This document shows, one piece after another, positions 29,338-38,547 of a stretch of DNA of 64,000 nt. Below the pieces are notes generated by a model. It worked only from the letters and a program-made list of their open reading frames with translations, was not told the origin of the DNA and ran no database searches. The number at the start of each line of letters is the position of its first letter. Position 1 is the stretch's first letter. Both the position numbers and the translations under genes were made by a program. The DNA is from Myxacorys almedinensis A (GTDB lineage Bacteria > Cyanobacteriota > Cyanobacteriia > Leptolyngbyales > Leptolyngbyaceae), in the NCBI RefSeq assembly GCF_010091945.1, contig NZ_WVIE01000007.1, forward strand, positions 62,001 to 126,000. Direction: 5' to 3'.

Positions 29338-32313
29338 ATGGTGAGTCAGGCGTTCGATCCTCGTTATGAAGATCAAACTCAATCGATTGCCCGTCAACTG
29401 CTGAGCGCCACCCGTGAGTCGCGATCTTTCTTTGCCCGGCTTAAAGATCAATTGCAATGGGATGACAAAATGCTGGGCTGGGCGATGAGTAATCCGGGCT
29501 TGCGAGTGCAGCTATTTCGCTTTATCGATTGCTTGCCTGCCCTTCACAGCAAAGCCGAAATTGCCCGTCACATGCAAGAATATTTGGGCGATGAAATCGT
29601 TGAACTGCCGTCTGCCCTGAAAGGACTGCTCAACTTCGCCAATGCCGATTCGATGCCAGGACAGGTTGCCGCGACTACTGTTTCTACCGCCGTTGAGACC
29701 TTAGCGCACAAATACATTGCGGGAGACGACCTGAAGCAAATTCTTAAAACCGTTGAGCGGTTGCGAAAAGAGAAAATGGCGTTCACGGTGGATTTGTTGG
29801 GGGAAGCGGTGATCACGGAAGCCGAAGCGCAATCTTACCTCGATCGCTATTTAGAGTTGATGACGAAATTAACCGAAGCGTCTCGGTCTTGGTCAACTGT
29901 GCCTGAGATTGATACGGCTGACGGGGAACCCCTTCCAAAGGTGCAAGTCTCGGTCAAACTCACCGCTTTTTATTCGCAGTTTGATCCATTAGATGCCCAA
30001 GGAAGCGAAGCGCGAGTGCTCGATCGCAGTCGAATTTTATTGCGCCGAGCGAAAGAACTGGGTGCGGCGGTTCACTTTGATATGGAGCAGTACGAATACA
30101 AAGATCTGACGCTCTCGATTTTGAAGCAGCTTTTACTGGAAGACGAGTTTTGCGATCGCGCCGATATTGGCATCACGATTCAAGGGTATTTACGCGACAG
30201 TCAGCAAGATTTGCAAGATTTGATCGGCTGGGCAAAGCAGCGCGGCACTCCGATCACCGTTCGGCTGGTAAAAGGCGCGTACTGGGATCAAGAAACCATT
30301 AAAGCGGTACAGAAAGATTGGGAGCAACCTGTTTTCAATGACAAAGCGGCGACCGATGCAAACTACGAGAGGCTAACCGAGATGTTGCTCGAAAATCATC
30401 AGCATCTATATGCTGCGATCGGGAGTCACAACGTTCGTTCTCAGGCACACGCGATCGCCATCGTCAACGCCCTCAACATTCCCAACCGTCGCGTTGAGTT
30501 TCAAGTTCTCTACGGCATGGGCGACAAGCTCGCCAAAGCAATGGTCGATCAAGGCTACCGAGTCCGCGTCTATTGTCCTTACGGCGAACTCATTCCCGGC
30601 ATGTCCTACCTGATTCGTCGCCTCCTCGAAAACACGGCCAACAGTTCTTTCCTCCGCCAAACCTTAGAAGATCGCCCCATCGAAGATCTGATCGCCCCAC
30701 CCTGCCCCCCATCCGTTACATCCGCTACCCCATCCGCTGCCACCGAGTTTCACAATGCGCCCGACACCGATTATGCCGAAGCAGAGGCCCGCGATCGCAT
30801 CGCTTCTGCCATTCAATCCGTTCGCCAAACCCTGGGTCAAACCTACCTTCCCCTGATTGATGGCGAATATGTCGAAACCGCAGAGAACCTGAAATCTCTT
30901 AATCCGTCCCGCTCTAGTGAAGTGATCGGCGTGGTTGGCATGATTAGCGTTGAGCAAGCAGAGAGTGCGATCGCATCTGCCAAAACTGCGTTTTCAAGTT
31001 GGAAGAAAACCTCAGGGCGCGATCGCGTCGCTATTCTCCGCAACGCTGCCACTCTGACTGCCCAACGCCGCGACGAACTGATCGCCTGGATGGTGCTAGA
31101 AACCGGAAAACCTGTCAAAGAAGCCGACGCCGAAGTGTCGGAAGCGATCGACTTTTGCACCTACTACGCGGACGAAATGGAACGGCTCGATACGGGCGTC
31201 AGCTACGACTTTCCCGGAGAAACAAACCACTATCACTATCAGCCCCGTGGCATTGTGATCGTCATTTCTCCCTGGAACTTCTCCCTAGCCATTCCGATGG
31301 GCATGACGGTCGCCGCCCTCGTCACCGGAAACTGCGCCCTACTTAAGCCTGCTGAAACCTCGTCAATCATCGCTGCCAAAATTGCAGAAATCTTAGTGGA
31401 AGCGGGGGTTCCCCGTGGCGTTTTTCAATTCGTGCCAGGAAATGGTTCGCTCGTGGGAGCGCACATGGTGCAGCACAAAGACACACACATGATCGTCTTT
31501 ACCGGATCTCAAGCGGTGGGCTGCCAGATTTATGCCAATGCCGCTATTCTGCAACCGGGACAAAAACATCTGAAGCGGGTTGTCGCTGAAATGGGTGGCA
31601 AAAACGCCATTGTGATTGATGAAAGTGCCGATCTCGATCAAGCGGTTCAAGGCGTTGTTCAGTCGGCATTTAGCTATAGCGGACAGAAATGTTCTGCCTG
31701 TTCGCGCGCGATCGTGCTTGAATCGATCTACGATACCTTTTTAGCCAGACTGGTAGAAGCAACGCGATCGCTCAACGTTGGAGCCGCCGAAGATCCCAGT
31801 ACTCGCGTCGGTCCTGTAATCGATGACGAAGCCCAACAGCGCATCAAGTCCTACATCGAAAAAGGACGCACCGAAGCCGAAGTTGCCCTCGAAATGCCTG
31901 CTCCAGATGGCGGCTACTTTGTCGCACCGGTGATCTTTGCCAACGTTGCCCCTGACGCCAAAATTGCTCAAGAAGAGATTTTTGGACCTGTCCTCGCCGT
32001 GATGAAAGCTAAAACCTTCCAAGAAGCGTTAGACCTGGCAAACGGCACACCTTACGCCCTCACCGGAGGACTCTATTCGCGCACCCCCTCCCACATTGAG
32101 CAAGCTCAAACTGAATTCGAGGTTGGCAATTTATACATCAATCGAGGCATCACAGGTGCGATCGTCTCTCGTCAGCCCTTTGGCGGCTTCAAACTCTCTG
32201 GCGTCGGCTCGAAAGCAGGCGGCCCCGATTATCTACTGCAATTCCTCGAACCGCGAGTCGTCACCGAGAACGTCCAACGCCAAGGATTTGCCCCGATCGA
32301 AGGAGCCGACTAG
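29338..32313 (+). CDS. putA: Bifunctional proline dehydrogenase / glutamate semialdehyde dehydrogenase
   Basis: Oxidises proline to glutamate in two steps. The 991-residue protein has an FAD-dependent proline dehydrogenase domain (about residues 80-470, with VRLVKGAYWDQE and the C-terminal helix YLIRRLLENTANSSF) and an aldehyde dehydrogenase domain (about 505-985, with GNCALLKPAETSS, FTGSQAVG, EMGGKNAIVID, catalytic Cys in YSGQKCSACSR and EEIFGPVLAVMKA). It lacks the N-terminal DNA-binding module of enterobacterial PutA. AGGAGA about ten bases upstream supports the ATG. Confidence 0.95.
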   Translation: MVSQAFDPRYEDQTQSIARQLLSATRESRSFFARLKDQLQWDDKMLGWAMSNPGLRVQLFRFIDCLPALHSKAEIARHMQEYLGDEIVELPSALKGLLNFANADSMPGQVAATTVSTAVETLAHKYIAGDDLKQILKTVERLRKEKMAFTVDLLGEAVITEAEAQSYLDRYLELMTKLTEASRSWSTVPEIDTADGEPLPKVQVSVKLTAFYSQFDPLDAQGSEARVLDRSRILLRRAKELGAAVHFDMEQYEYKDLTLSILKQLLLEDEFCDRADIGITIQGYLRDSQQDLQDLIGWAKQRGTPITVRLVKGAYWDQETIKAVQKDWEQPVFNDKAATDANYERLTEMLLENHQHLYAAIGSHNVRSQAHAIAIVNALNIPNRRVEFQVLYGMGDKLAKAMVDQGYRVRVYCPYGELIPGMSYLIRRLLENTANSSFLRQTLEDRPIEDLIAPPCPPSVTSATPSAATEFHNAPDTDYAEAEARDRIASAIQSVRQTLGQTYLPLIDGEYVETAENLKSLNPSRSSEVIGVVGMISVEQAESAIASAKTAFSSWKKTSGRDRVAILRNAATLTAQRRDELIAWMVLETGKPVKEADAEVSEAIDFCTYYADEMERLDTGVSYDFPGETNHYHYQPRGIVIVISPWNFSLAIPMGMTVAALVTGNCALLKPAETSSIIAAKIAEILVEAGVPRGVFQFVPGNGSLVGAHMVQHKDTHMIVFTGSQAVGCQIYANAAILQPGQKHLKRVVAEMGGKNAIVIDESADLDQAVQGVVQSAFSYSGQKCSACSRAIVLESIYDTFLARLVEATRSLNVGAAEDPSTRVGPVIDDEAQQRIKSYIEKGRTEAEVALEMPAPDGGYFVAPVIFANVAPDAKIAQEEIFGPVLAVMKAKTFQEALDLANGTPYALTGGLYSRTPSHIEQAQTEFEVGNLYINRGITGAIVSRQPFGGFKLSGVGSKAGGPDYLLQFLEPRVVTENVQRQGFAPIEGAD

Positions 32314-32374
32314 ATGTCGTAAAACGCAAGTTTTGAGGTATAAGATTTGAGTGAAAGGATCGTCGCCAACATCT

Positions 32375-32866
32375 ATGTCCCAACCCTCTGTCTCTTCCGA
32401 CAATCGGCTCGATTGCCTAGAAGCGCTGATCTCTGGATTCGGTATCATCATGTCTCAAATTGTCGAGGAGCAGCGGCTCTCGGCTCAGCATCGGCGCGTC
32501 ACAGAAGAACATATGCGTGCTACGGCTGAGCAACAGCGTGCCACAGAAGAAATTCTGCGCGCGACGGCTGAGCAACAGCACATCAATACGGCGCAGATCG
32601 CCTTTAATGGTGAGCAAATTGCAGCAATGAGAGAGCAATCTGCCGCCAATAGTGAGCAAATTGCTACCACTGGTGAGCAAATTGCAGCGATGAGAGAAGA
32701 ATTTGCGGCGATGAGAGAGCAGTTTGCGATCGATCGAGAGGAACTTGCTGCCATGAAAGAGCGAAGTGATGCCAACGCCTATCAGATTGCTGCCAATACA
32801 GAAGGGATCGCCGAAGTGAGAATTCTACTGAGAGAATTTTTGGACAATCAGAGGCGCAACGGCTGA
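32375..32866 (+). CDS. Coiled-coil protein with internal repeats
   Basis: A 163-residue protein whose residues about 35-150 form one long helix of repeating units such as TAEQQRATEEI and GEQIAAMREQ/GEQIAAMREE. The repeats are also visible in the DNA as recurring GAGCAAATTGC. There is no signal peptide or membrane segment. Cyanobacteria carry many short coiled-coil proteins of this type without known function. A GTG at 32351 is in frame and may be the start; neither option has a strong ribosome site. It is 4 bases upstream of an SGNH hydrolase gene, so coupling is likely. Confidence 0.7.
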   Translation: MSQPSVSSDNRLDCLEALISGFGIIMSQIVEEQRLSAQHRRVTEEHMRATAEQQRATEEILRATAEQQHINTAQIAFNGEQIAAMREQSAANSEQIATTGEQIAAMREEFAAMREQFAIDREELAAMKERSDANAYQIAANTEGIAEVRILLREFLDNQRRNG

Positions 32867-32870
32867 AGCA

Positions 32871-33812
32871 ATGCAGACTAAACCTTCTCACTCTAAAACC
32901 CGGCTCAAAACTCGCTCTGTCAGATCCGCGACCCACTCTCCTTCAAGTGGGTTTCTCTTATCTCTCGCTGCAAATATTATTTTGGGAGCCACCTTGCTCG
33001 TGTGGTTTTTGGGCGATTCGTTGCTCGAAGTTCCGGAGGGGTTCACGTCGCAAAGTCTGCTCGATCGCTATGGAGACGAATCCGATGCCGCGTTTCCTGA
33101 ACCGAGTCCTGCCCTTTCTCCCGCTCAAGCTGCCTCGGCTCCAAAATCTCCAACCCTTAATACTCAACCCTCAAATCAGCGCTTGAACTACGATCAGTGG
33201 ATTGAAATTCTCACCAAAGAAGCAAAAGCGGCAGTGAAAAATAAGCCCGATCGCTTGATGGTGTTGGCAGGCGATTCGTTAAGTCTTTGGTTTCCGGCAC
33301 AATTATTGCCAAACGAGTATCTTTGGCTCAATCAAGGCATTTCTGGAGAAAGCTCAACCGGGTTATTAAAACGGTTAAAGCTATTTGCCAAGACAAATCC
33401 TCAAGCGATCTTCGTCATGATTGGCATTAATGATTTGACCAAAGGAGTTTCCGATCAGGTCTTGCTCGATCGCTATTCGCAGATGCTGAAAGATTTGCGG
33501 CAGACCCATCCCAATTCAAAAATTGTGATGCAGTCGATTTTGCCTCGTGCCGATGAACCGCTCGTCACGGCTGATAGTCGGCAACAGTTGCTTAAAATTT
33601 CTAACGATCGCATTCGCAAAATTAATCAAAAATTAGCCGCGCTCTCGCACGACGCCGGAGCCGACTACCTCGACTTGCAGCCTATGTTTGCCGATGAGCA
33701 GGGGTTTCTCCGCCCCGCCCTGACCACCGACGGGCTGCACCTGAGTCAGCAAGGCTATTTAGTCTGGCGCGCTGCTCTTGGTGCCTTTAACCAGACCCAT
33801 TTAACGAGATGA
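32871..33812 (+). CDS. Membrane-anchored SGNH/GDSL hydrolase
   Basis: A 313-residue protein with one N-terminal transmembrane segment (about residues 27-47), a proline/serine-rich linker and a C-terminal SGNH hydrolase domain. Block I is LAGDSLSLW with Ser near 136, the Gly block is NQGISGESS, the Asn block is IGINDLTKG and the catalytic Asp-His is in DGLHLSQQGY near 288. The active site would face the periplasm, where such enzymes deacylate or deacetylate lipids or polysaccharides. The substrate cannot be read from sequence. Confidence 0.87.
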   Translation: MQTKPSHSKTRLKTRSVRSATHSPSSGFLLSLAANIILGATLLVWFLGDSLLEVPEGFTSQSLLDRYGDESDAAFPEPSPALSPAQAASAPKSPTLNTQPSNQRLNYDQWIEILTKEAKAAVKNKPDRLMVLAGDSLSLWFPAQLLPNEYLWLNQGISGESSTGLLKRLKLFAKTNPQAIFVMIGINDLTKGVSDQVLLDRYSQMLKDLRQTHPNSKIVMQSILPRADEPLVTADSRQQLLKISNDRIRKINQKLAALSHDAGADYLDLQPMFADEQGFLRPALTTDGLHLSQQGYLVWRAALGAFNQTHLTR

Positions 33813-33945
33813 TGCTGGGGTTGCGTGGCTGCCAAAATCGCCATAAGTTGAAGGAGTTCGTCTCAACGTTCTATGATCAAACAACGCAGGCTCTGTGCCG
33901 TACAGGGTTTGGGAGGACATAGTGCGTTTGAGGGGCAAACACGTG

Positions 33946-35169
33946 ATGGATACGAAAGCGTTTAAGCGATCGCTCAACAGTTCAGATCATTATCACCGCA
34001 AAGGCTTTGGGCATGATGTCGAGGTTGCAGATGCGATGCAGTCTGAGTACCAGAGTGCTCTGATTCAAGAAATTCGCGATCATCACTATCGGCTCAAGCG
34101 GGGAGACGTGACGATTCGCTTAGCCGAAGCGTTTGGTTTTTGTTGGGGGGTAGAACGGGCGGTGGCGATGGCGTACGAGACGCGGCAACATTTTCCCACC
34201 GAAAAAATTTGGATTACCAACGAAATCATTCACAACCCGTCGGTCAATCAACGACTGCGAGAGATGAATGTGCATTTCATTGAGCTTGTGAACGGTCAGA
34301 AGGATTTTTCAGGGGTCTCAACAGGTGATGTGGTGATTTTGCCTGCGTTTGGGGCGAGTGTTCAGGAAATGCAGTTTTTGAGCGATCGCGGCTGCACGAT
34401 CGTAGACACGACCTGCCCGTGGGTCTCCAAAGTCTGGAACACGGTTGAAAAACACAAAAAAGGGGATCACACGTCGATCATTCACGGCAAATACAATCAC
34501 GAGGAAACGGTTGCAACGAGTTCGTTTGCCGGAAAATATCTGATTGTTCTCAATCTCAAACAAGCCGAATATGTGGCAGATTACATTCTTAAGGGCGGCA
34601 GTTCCGAGCGCCGCGCTGAGTTTTTAGAAACGTTCAAAAACGCCTATTCCGACGGATTCGACCCCGATCAGGATCTCGATCGCGTGGGCATTGCTAACCA
34701 AACCACCATGCTCAAGGGAGAAACCGAGCAAATCGGTAAACTCTTCGAGCGAACCATGATGCGAAAATATGGCACTCATAATTTAAACGAGCATTTTCTC
34801 AGCTTCAACACAATTTGTGATGCCACCCAAGAGCGCCAAGACGCGATGTTTGATCTGGTCAAAGAAAAGCTAGATCTGATGGTTGTCATCGGCGGTTACA
34901 ATTCCTCGAACACGACTCACCTGCAAGAGATTGCGATCGAGCGAAATATCCCGTCTTACCATATTGATAGTGATAGCCGAATTAGCACCGATAATCGCAT
35001 CGAACACAAGCCGCTTCACCGCGATTTAGAAGTTGTAGACAATTGGCTTCCTGAGGGCGAGATCGTGATTGGCGTTACCTCAGGGGCATCGACGCCTGAC
35101 AAAGTGGTAGAAGCCGTTTTAGAGAAAATCTTTGCCCTTAAATCTGCGTCGCCTGCTTTGCAAAGGTAA
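33946..35169 (+). CDS. ispH: 4-hydroxy-3-methylbut-2-enyl diphosphate reductase
   Basis: Last enzyme of the MEP isoprenoid pathway, an iron-sulfur protein giving IPP and DMAPP. The long cyanobacterial/plant form of about 407 residues has the three cluster cysteines in [21 protein letters not shown] and [11 protein letters not shown], plus [14 protein letters not shown] near the C-terminus. The start ATG at 33946 ([11 protein letters not shown]) matches the family; an upstream in-frame GTG at 33895 is less likely. It is followed 6 bases later by a DUF6816 gene. Confidence 0.96.
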   Translation: MDTKAFKRSLNSSDHYHRKGFGHDVEVADAMQSEYQSALIQEIRDHHYRLKRGDVTIRLAEAFGFCWGVERAVAMAYETRQHFPTEKIWITNEIIHNPSVNQRLREMNVHFIELVNGQKDFSGVSTGDVVILPAFGASVQEMQFLSDRGCTIVDTTCPWVSKVWNTVEKHKKGDHTSIIHGKYNHEETVATSSFAGKYLIVLNLKQAEYVADYILKGGSSERRAEFLETFKNAYSDGFDPDQDLDRVGIANQTTMLKGETEQIGKLFERTMMRKYGTHNLNEHFLSFNTICDATQERQDAMFDLVKEKLDLMVVIGGYNSSNTTHLQEIAIERNIPSYHIDSDSRISTDNRIEHKPLHRDLEVVDNWLPEGEIVIGVTSGASTPDKVVEAVLEKIFALKSASPALQR

Positions 35170-35175
35170 TGCTAG

Positions 35176-35982
35176 ATGAGTAGACATACGTTATGCTCTA
35201 TTGCTCTTGCAGTCTTGCTCTTTGTGCTTTGGATACCGATCGCCAGTGCTGCCCCCCTGCGCGATCGCATCTCCTCCTTTCCCGACTGGCACTCTAAGCC
35301 CCCCGTCAAACCCGCTAATCAAGACATCTTTTACCCCGATTGGCTCGCCGGAACCTGGCAAGTTAAAAGCACCCTTGTCGATTTAGTTGCTCCGCTTGCC
35401 CCCAGCATTGTCTCACCCGGATTCGACAGCAATCGTACTTACATTAATCAACCCGTTGTATTTAACGTTCGCTTTGCTAAACGAAATAATTCCTCATCGA
35501 TTTTGTCTGTTCTTAACGTTTCCAAGCCAATATCCGTTGTGATTGCCGATCGCGCTTTCAATAGCTTAAATATTGCCCGTGCCTATCTTGATGATCCTTC
35601 AGAGCCTAGCAACACCGATCGCACCGTGCTGGCTGTCAAAGTTGATCCCACTTCTCCCAACAAGCAGATCACCCTGCTGCGAGACGGCTACCAACTCACC
35701 TCTACCATTACCGGACGCGCTACCGAAACTCCTAGTTCTAAAGAATTCATCACGACGGAAATCGTTCAGCAAGTCTTTCGTGGAACTGCACAGCCTTCCT
35801 TAAACCAGGTTGAAACGACAACCGCCTATCAGCATCACCCTACCCCGCCCACGATCGACGCCGATCAAATCACTGCTATTTACCTCTCGCCGCAAGACCC
35901 CAACTACTTTAAGGCAGGAGAAACGCCTGTTGCCCTCTATCGCTATCGGCTAGAGTTTTATCCGTCTCCGCCTAACCCTTAG
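35176..35982 (+). CDS. DUF6816 family exported protein
   Basis: A 268-residue protein with a clear signal peptide (hydrophobic residues 8-24, cleavage after SAA-P). The mature part begins LRDRISSFPDWHSKP and contains YPDWLAGTWQV, beta-rich thereafter, matching the cyanobacterial DUF6816 family of unknown function. A six-base gap from ispH suggests an operon. It is likely periplasmic or lumenal. Confidence 0.8.
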   Translation: MSRHTLCSIALAVLLFVLWIPIASAAPLRDRISSFPDWHSKPPVKPANQDIFYPDWLAGTWQVKSTLVDLVAPLAPSIVSPGFDSNRTYINQPVVFNVRFAKRNNSSSILSVLNVSKPISVVIADRAFNSLNIARAYLDDPSEPSNTDRTVLAVKVDPTSPNKQITLLRDGYQLTSTITGRATETPSSKEFITTEIVQQVFRGTAQPSLNQVETTTAYQHHPTPPTIDADQITAIYLSPQDPNYFKAGETPVALYRYRLEFYPSPPNP

Positions 35983-36414
35983 GGTCAAACGATGAGGTCA
36001 GGCAAGGCGCACAGGGCGGTGAAAGAAAGCCGCTTGCCCAACAATGCCCTTCATCTAACGACACAACTTTGGGCGCTAAAGTAAACTTTGTTTGCGTTTG
36101 AGCGCTATCCCACTTTTCCGTTTGCTATTGTCAATAAACCGAACGGAAATCTAGCCAACGATTGCCGCTCAAAGCTAACTGATTCGCTGAGAATGCTGGT
36201 TGAGCAAGTCAAGCTCAATCTAGTAAGAATCCTATAGGTCAGTGCGACTGTTTCTCGCTAGGCTTCTCGGTTGAGGTTAATCCCCTTTTCACTATTCTGA
36301 ATACGCTGAGTTAAACACCGTTTTTCAGTGGGTCTATTGAACCGTTTACCCAAGCATTTTTCGGCTTTCACAGGTTTGGTCTGCGTCTTACAAAACTCAA
36401 TTTTAGGCTAAAGC
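35983..36414. other. Intergenic region, nothing assigned
   Basis: No supported ORF, tRNA or strong terminator. I see only scattered short dyads. Confidence 0.4.
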
Positions 36415-36759
36415 ATGAATCACTACTGCGATCAATGGATTTCTGACTGGTGCGCCGATAACGGCTGGACGGAGTGGTTTCGTGAGCGCTCTAGCTATTG
36501 GGCGTTTCCTCCAAATGCTGTGATGCCGGTGCCAATTCCACCTCCAGTATTGCGAGCCATCAAAGTTGAAAAGGGACTGAGTGTGGATGAGCGCCTTTGG
36601 TGTTTGATCGCGATCGCGGTTGTCGTTTTAGGAGTGCTGGGAACGTTTCTGTTAGCATCACCGATGCCATTGGTTGTGGCGTTTGTCTTCAGTGCGATCG
36701 CAGTGGCTCGTCTAGAAGACGATGAGATGCTAGATGTTCATCCAGAACTTTACTCTTAA
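36415..36759 (+). CDS. Small membrane protein, hypothetical
   Basis: A 114-residue protein with a tryptophan- and cysteine-rich N-terminus (MNHYCDQWISDWCADNGWTE), a proline-rich stretch around residues 39-46 and two adjacent hydrophobic segments (about 61-81 and 83-100), then an acidic tail RLEDDEMLDVHPELYS. The composition looks genuine but the family is not known to me. A single gene between DUF6816 and chlP. Confidence 0.65.
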   Translation: MNHYCDQWISDWCADNGWTEWFRERSSYWAFPPNAVMPVPIPPPVLRAIKVEKGLSVDERLWCLIAIAVVVLGVLGTFLLASPMPLVVAFVFSAIAVARLEDDEMLDVHPELYS

Positions 36760-36951
36760 GGTTTTCTTTAGTATTGCTAAATCGATGCTGCTGGTGTTCC
36801 CGTTCCCTCATCTTGAGAGAAGGGGAATTTGCTTTTTCCCCCATTAAAGCCATTTGTTAAGCTGTGTTTCAACTTCGAGGTTACTCTGCCCTCTGACCAA
36901 AACCTGCATGGTACGATGCTTTCGTAGCTTTTAATAAATGGGAGAAAACCT

Positions 36952-38172
36952 TTGGCACTACGGGTTGCTGTTGTGGGCGGCGGTCCTGCCGGGGCTTCTG
37001 CGGCAGAGACATTAGCGAAAGCAGGTATTGAAACGTACCTTATCGAGCGCAAATTAGATAACGTCAAACCCTGTGGTGGGGCAATTCCCCTCTGTATGGT
37101 GGCTGAGTTTGACCTACCAGAGAACATCATCGATCGCAAAGTTCGGAAGATGAAAATGATTTCCCCCTCTAATGTGGAAGTCAATATCGGTTCGACCCTC
37201 AAAGACGACGAATATATCGGCATGTGCCGTCGTGAAATTTTGGATGGCTTTTTGCGCGATCGCGCCATTGCATCAGGAGCCAAACTGATCAACGGCACCG
37301 TTCACAAGCTCGAAATTCCTTCGGGCAATGGAGCCTACACGCTGCACTACGCCGACCATTCCGATGGCAGCCTCGAAGGCAGTGCCCAAACCCTGCAAGT
37401 CGATCTCGTTGTGGGCGCAGATGGGGCAAACTCCCGGGTTGCCAAGGCGATCGATGCTGGAGATTATCGGTATGCGATCGCATTCCAAGAACGCATCAGC
37501 CTGCCCGATGACAAAATGGCGTACTACGAAGATTTAGCAGAAATGTACGTTGGTGACGACGTTTCGACGGATTTTTACGCCTGGGTTTTCCCTAAATACA
37601 ACCACGTTGCCGTGGGCACGGGCACCATGTCGCCCAATAAGGCAGACATCAAAAAGCTGCAAGCAGGCATCCGGGCGCGGGCAGCAAAGCGGCTCAGAGG
37701 CGGCAAAATAATCCGTGTCGAAGCTCATCCCATTCCCGAACATCCCCGACCTCGGCGGGTTGTGGGTCGGGTTGCCCTAGTGGGAGATGCGGCAGGAACC
37801 GTCACTAAGTCTTCTGGAGAAGGCATCTACTTTGCCGCCAAGTCTGCCCGGATGTGTGCAGAAACGATCGTTGAGTTCTCTGATGGGGGTCGCCGCATTC
37901 CCACCGAAGCCGATCTCAAGGTTTACCTAAAGCGGTGGGACAAGATGTACGGCATCACCTACAAGGTGTTGGATATTCTACAATCGGTGTTCTACCGTTC
38001 GGATGCAACCCGTGAGGCGTTTGTTGAAATGTGTGCAGATATGGATGTGCAGAAGCTGACGTTTGATAGCTATCTGTATAAGACGGTCGTTCCCGCGAAT
38101 CCGTTGACGCAACTGAAAATTACTGCCAAGACCATCGGCAGTCTAATTCGGGGCAACGCTTTAGCGCCGTAG
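36952..38172 (+). CDS. chlP: Geranylgeranyl diphosphate/chlorophyll reductase
   Basis: FAD-dependent reductase that converts geranylgeranyl groups to phytyl for chlorophyll and tocopherols. The 406-residue protein starts with the dinucleotide-binding VAVVGGGPAGASAAETLAKAG, continues with KPCGGAIPLCMV and GADGANSRVAKAI, and has VGDAAGTVTKSSGEGIYFA. It starts at TTG, with GGGAG seven bases upstream, and no in-frame ATG precedes it. A HIP1-built terminator follows. Confidence 0.96.
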   Translation: MALRVAVVGGGPAGASAAETLAKAGIETYLIERKLDNVKPCGGAIPLCMVAEFDLPENIIDRKVRKMKMISPSNVEVNIGSTLKDDEYIGMCRREILDGFLRDRAIASGAKLINGTVHKLEIPSGNGAYTLHYADHSDGSLEGSAQTLQVDLVVGADGANSRVAKAIDAGDYRYAIAFQERISLPDDKMAYYEDLAEMYVGDDVSTDFYAWVFPKYNHVAVGTGTMSPNKADIKKLQAGIRARAAKRLRGGKIIRVEAHPIPEHPRPRRVVGRVALVGDAAGTVTKSSGEGIYFAAKSARMCAETIVEFSDGGRRIPTEADLKVYLKRWDKMYGITYKVLDILQSVFYRSDATREAFVEMCADMDVQKLTFDSYLYKTVVPANPLTQLKITAKTIGSLIRGNALAP

Positions 38173-38228
38173 CACCAGAATGATTGTGTTGTGATTTTCT
38201 AGATCCGATTTTCTGGATTCATGTGATC

Positions 38229-38265
38229 GCGATCGCGCCTCCATCAAGGTGCGATCGCTTTTTTA
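38229..38265 (+). terminator. Intrinsic terminator formed by two HIP1 octamers
   Basis: GCGATCGCGCCT (38229-38240) pairs with AGGTGCGATCGC (38247-38258) over 12 bp with one G-U pair and a 6-base loop, followed by TTTTTT. Both arms contain the self-complementary octamer GCGATCGC. It ends the chlP transcript. Confidence 0.88.
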
Positions 38266-38547
38266 TTCTTTTACAAACAAGCAATTCGAGCCAGCCTTGC
38301 TTCCCCTCCTGTAGCCTCTAATTAAAGGTTTAATGTTAAGTTTCGATTCGCTTTCACGCGGTAGATCCTAAGAAAATTGGAAGTAAATCCTACCTATTTG
38401 AAATTCTTCTTTAGGATACCAATACTGTCCTTATGATCTGTAAGGTTGCTCTGTAAATTGCTGCAAACGCATTAGCGGAGAATATCTACTTTTCACATTT
38501 ATTGGGCAGCACTACCAGTACACCGAAACCTACTAAAGGAGGGGTTC
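38266..38547. other. Upstream region of pntAB
   Basis: No gene is seen. The last 20 bases carry a strong ribosome site AAAGGAGGGG before pntA. The rest presumably holds the promoter and leader, but I cannot place a -10 box with confidence. Confidence 0.4.

Noticed and set aside
36777-37298. Minus-strand ORF of 173 codons
   Set aside because: Antisense to chlP apart from its end; no domain.
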